64,000 bases of DNA from Calothrix sp. PCC 7716 (lineage in GTDB: Bacteria; Cyanobacteriota; Cyanobacteriia; Cyanobacteriales; Nostocaceae). The DNA is taken from NCBI RefSeq assembly GCF_019977735.1, contig NZ_AP025018.1:1240001-1304000 (forward strand). Reading direction: 5' to 3'. The position numbers and the translations under genes were made by a program. Below, piece after piece: positions 63,020-64,000 of this stretch. The notes under the pieces were generated by a model that made no database searches, was not told where the DNA came from, and saw only the letters and a program-made list of their open reading frames with translations. Every line of letters begins with the position of its first letter. The stretch's first letter is position 1.

Positions 63020-64000
63020 CTAACTAGGACAACTAGCTACGGCGCCATTTGCTCTTGGTGTAACTGTCGGCACCATAGCAACAAGTTCAACACTGCCATC
63101 AATGTTTTTGACCAAACCTTGCGCTTCAGTAATTTCAACTTTATCTAACTTACTTTCTCTTACTTGGGCGCCTATTTTATTTTCATTTAAAGTTGCAAGT
63201 GTAGTAAGGGTTTGTGTACCTGGAAGCATTTCAAGTGGGTTTGGTGGTAAACTTCCTGCTCCGGTAATGGTAAAGTGACCCTCTTGACGATTAGCATAGA
63301 CGCCACGTGGACAAATTTGACCTATTTGACTACTTGCATCAACGACTTTATTTGGAAGTTCGGTAATTGCTTGAGTAGCATCAAAATTTGGTTTGGCGAT
63401 GGAAATATTTCCTTGTACACCAAGTTGGGAACTAGCAGTAATATCGCTTTGATTTGTAGATTTAAATTGCGGTTCAATACCAAAAATATTTCTAGCTCTA
63501 ATGTTTACATTACCACCTTTTCCTGTAAAAGCGTTTGCGGCAATATCACTATTTTCATTTTTATCAGCAACAATGAAGGGAGTATTTATATTGATATTTC
63601 CACCATCACCACCTGATTCATTATCAAAACCGCCAGTTGTAGTAATATTGCTGTTATTTCGCAGTAGTAAAAAATCTGCGGCAGTCAAGTTAATATTACC
63701 ACCGTTACCTGATGTTGTTGCTGCTGCGATTATGCTTTTGTTATCAAGGCGAACTGTATTAGAGTTAATATCAATATCTCCTCCAGCACTATCTCCAAAA
63801 CTGCTTACAGATAAGCCAGCACTATTTAGAGATAAATTACGTGCTGTGACGTTAATATTGCCACTTTTCCCTTTACCAATGAATCCGGCATCTCTTACTA
63901 CTGTAGTAAAGATGCCACTGTCAAAAAATTTGCCATCATTAGTTGTTCCACTAATAAATAATGTATTGCCAGCATTAACCGTGACGTTACCAGCATCCCC
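63020..64000 (-). CDS. Filamentous haemagglutinin-type secreted protein, C-terminal part
   Basis: 327 codons visible; the gene enters from the right edge and has no start in the window. The body is made of beta-helix repeats of the kind 'GNxGNINITAxxLLLRNNSNI' (for example GNGGNINLTAADFLLLRNNS), as in two-partner-secreted adhesins (TpsA). The last 80 residues are the typical cyanobacterial tail: QICPRGVYANRQEGHFTITG, GSLPPNPLEMLPG, and SVELVAMVPTVTPR. It would be exported by a TpsB porin and act at the surface. Confidence 0.88.
   Translation of the reverse strand, partial: GDAGNVTVNAGNTLFISGTTNDGKFFDSGIFTTVVRDAGFIGKGKSGNINVTARNLSLNSAGLSVSSFGDSAGGDIDINSNTVRLDNKSIIAAATTSGNGGNINLTAADFLLLRNNSNITTTGGFDNESGGDGGNININTPFIVADKNENSDIAANAFTGKGGNVNIRARNIFGIEPQFKSTNQSDITASSQLGVQGNISIAKPNFDATQAITELPNKVVDASSQIGQICPRGVYANRQEGHFTITGAGSLPPNPLEMLPGTQTLTTLATLNENKIGAQVRESKLDKVEITEAQGLVKNIDGSVELVAMVPTVTPRANGAVASCPS

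Noticed and set aside
1-64000. tRNA, rRNA and tmRNA genes
   Set aside because: I looked for T-loop signatures and rRNA motifs by eye and saw none; a covariance-model scan would settle it.

Overview
This is a filamentous, probably heterocyst-forming cyanobacterium (Nostocales type). The evidence is the gene content: adjacent cruF and cruG for myxol glycosides, sucrose synthase, CHAT-TPR and vMAP/NB-ARC proteins, a DUF6888/DUF6887 pair, twin Npun_R2821-type proteins, and many short dispersed and heptameric repeats. GC content is low. The usual cyanobacterial palindrome GCGATCGC was not seen, but GGCGCC occurs about 110 times, so this lineage seems to use a different highly iterated palindrome.

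Layout. 1-7 kb: end of panE, an LRV-repeat protein, secreted and PEP-CTERM proteins, an Eis-like acetyltransferase. 7-10 kb: an EamA transporter gene broken by a TnpB-type element that carries a probable guide RNA, then by frameshifts. 10-15 kb: a secreted DUF1400 hydrolase, truB, a vWA-like protein without its metal site, a retropepsin, a TerB protein. 15-20 kb: a NarL-type kinase and regulator with a kinase-like decoy gene between them, then a large CHAT-TPR protein. 20-25 kb: an accessory patch of small genes (DUF6888/6887, a ribbon-helix-helix-like gene with operator-like repeats, truncated hydrolase and STAND genes) and a MITE-like element. 25-33 kb: a diiron ferritin-like protein, uppS, and a hybrid kinase split by an IS630-type element with TA duplication. 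32.7-41.8 kb: a seven-gene, same-strand polysaccharide locus (five families of glycosyltransferase-like proteins plus an ABC exporter fused to histidine-kinase dimerisation-like domains). 42-53 kb: gloB, a GT8 enzyme, a PAS-Crp regulator, a GH65 phosphorylase/beta-phosphoglucomutase fusion beside susA. 53-64 kb: GST, LysR and phosphatase-like genes, rnhA, cruG/cruF, rplU/rpmA, a RlaP-type nucleotidyltransferase, GNAT, and the end of a haemagglutinin-type secreted protein.

Working together. The 33-42 kb locus looks like one surface-polysaccharide assembly and export unit. GH65-PGM and SusA both turn disaccharides into activated hexoses. CruF and CruG act in sequence on a carotenoid. HK, decoy and response regulator form one operon. 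Several repeat families (GGTGGGCA palindromes, GGGCATCC palindromes, GTGCTGA heptamers, GGGGGG palindromes) fill the intergenic spaces, often between convergent genes, and some have entered coding regions. The most unusual items are the ABC-exporter/kinase-dimerisation fusion, the His-less kinase-like protein, the TnpB-type element, and heptamer repeats translated inside a kinase.
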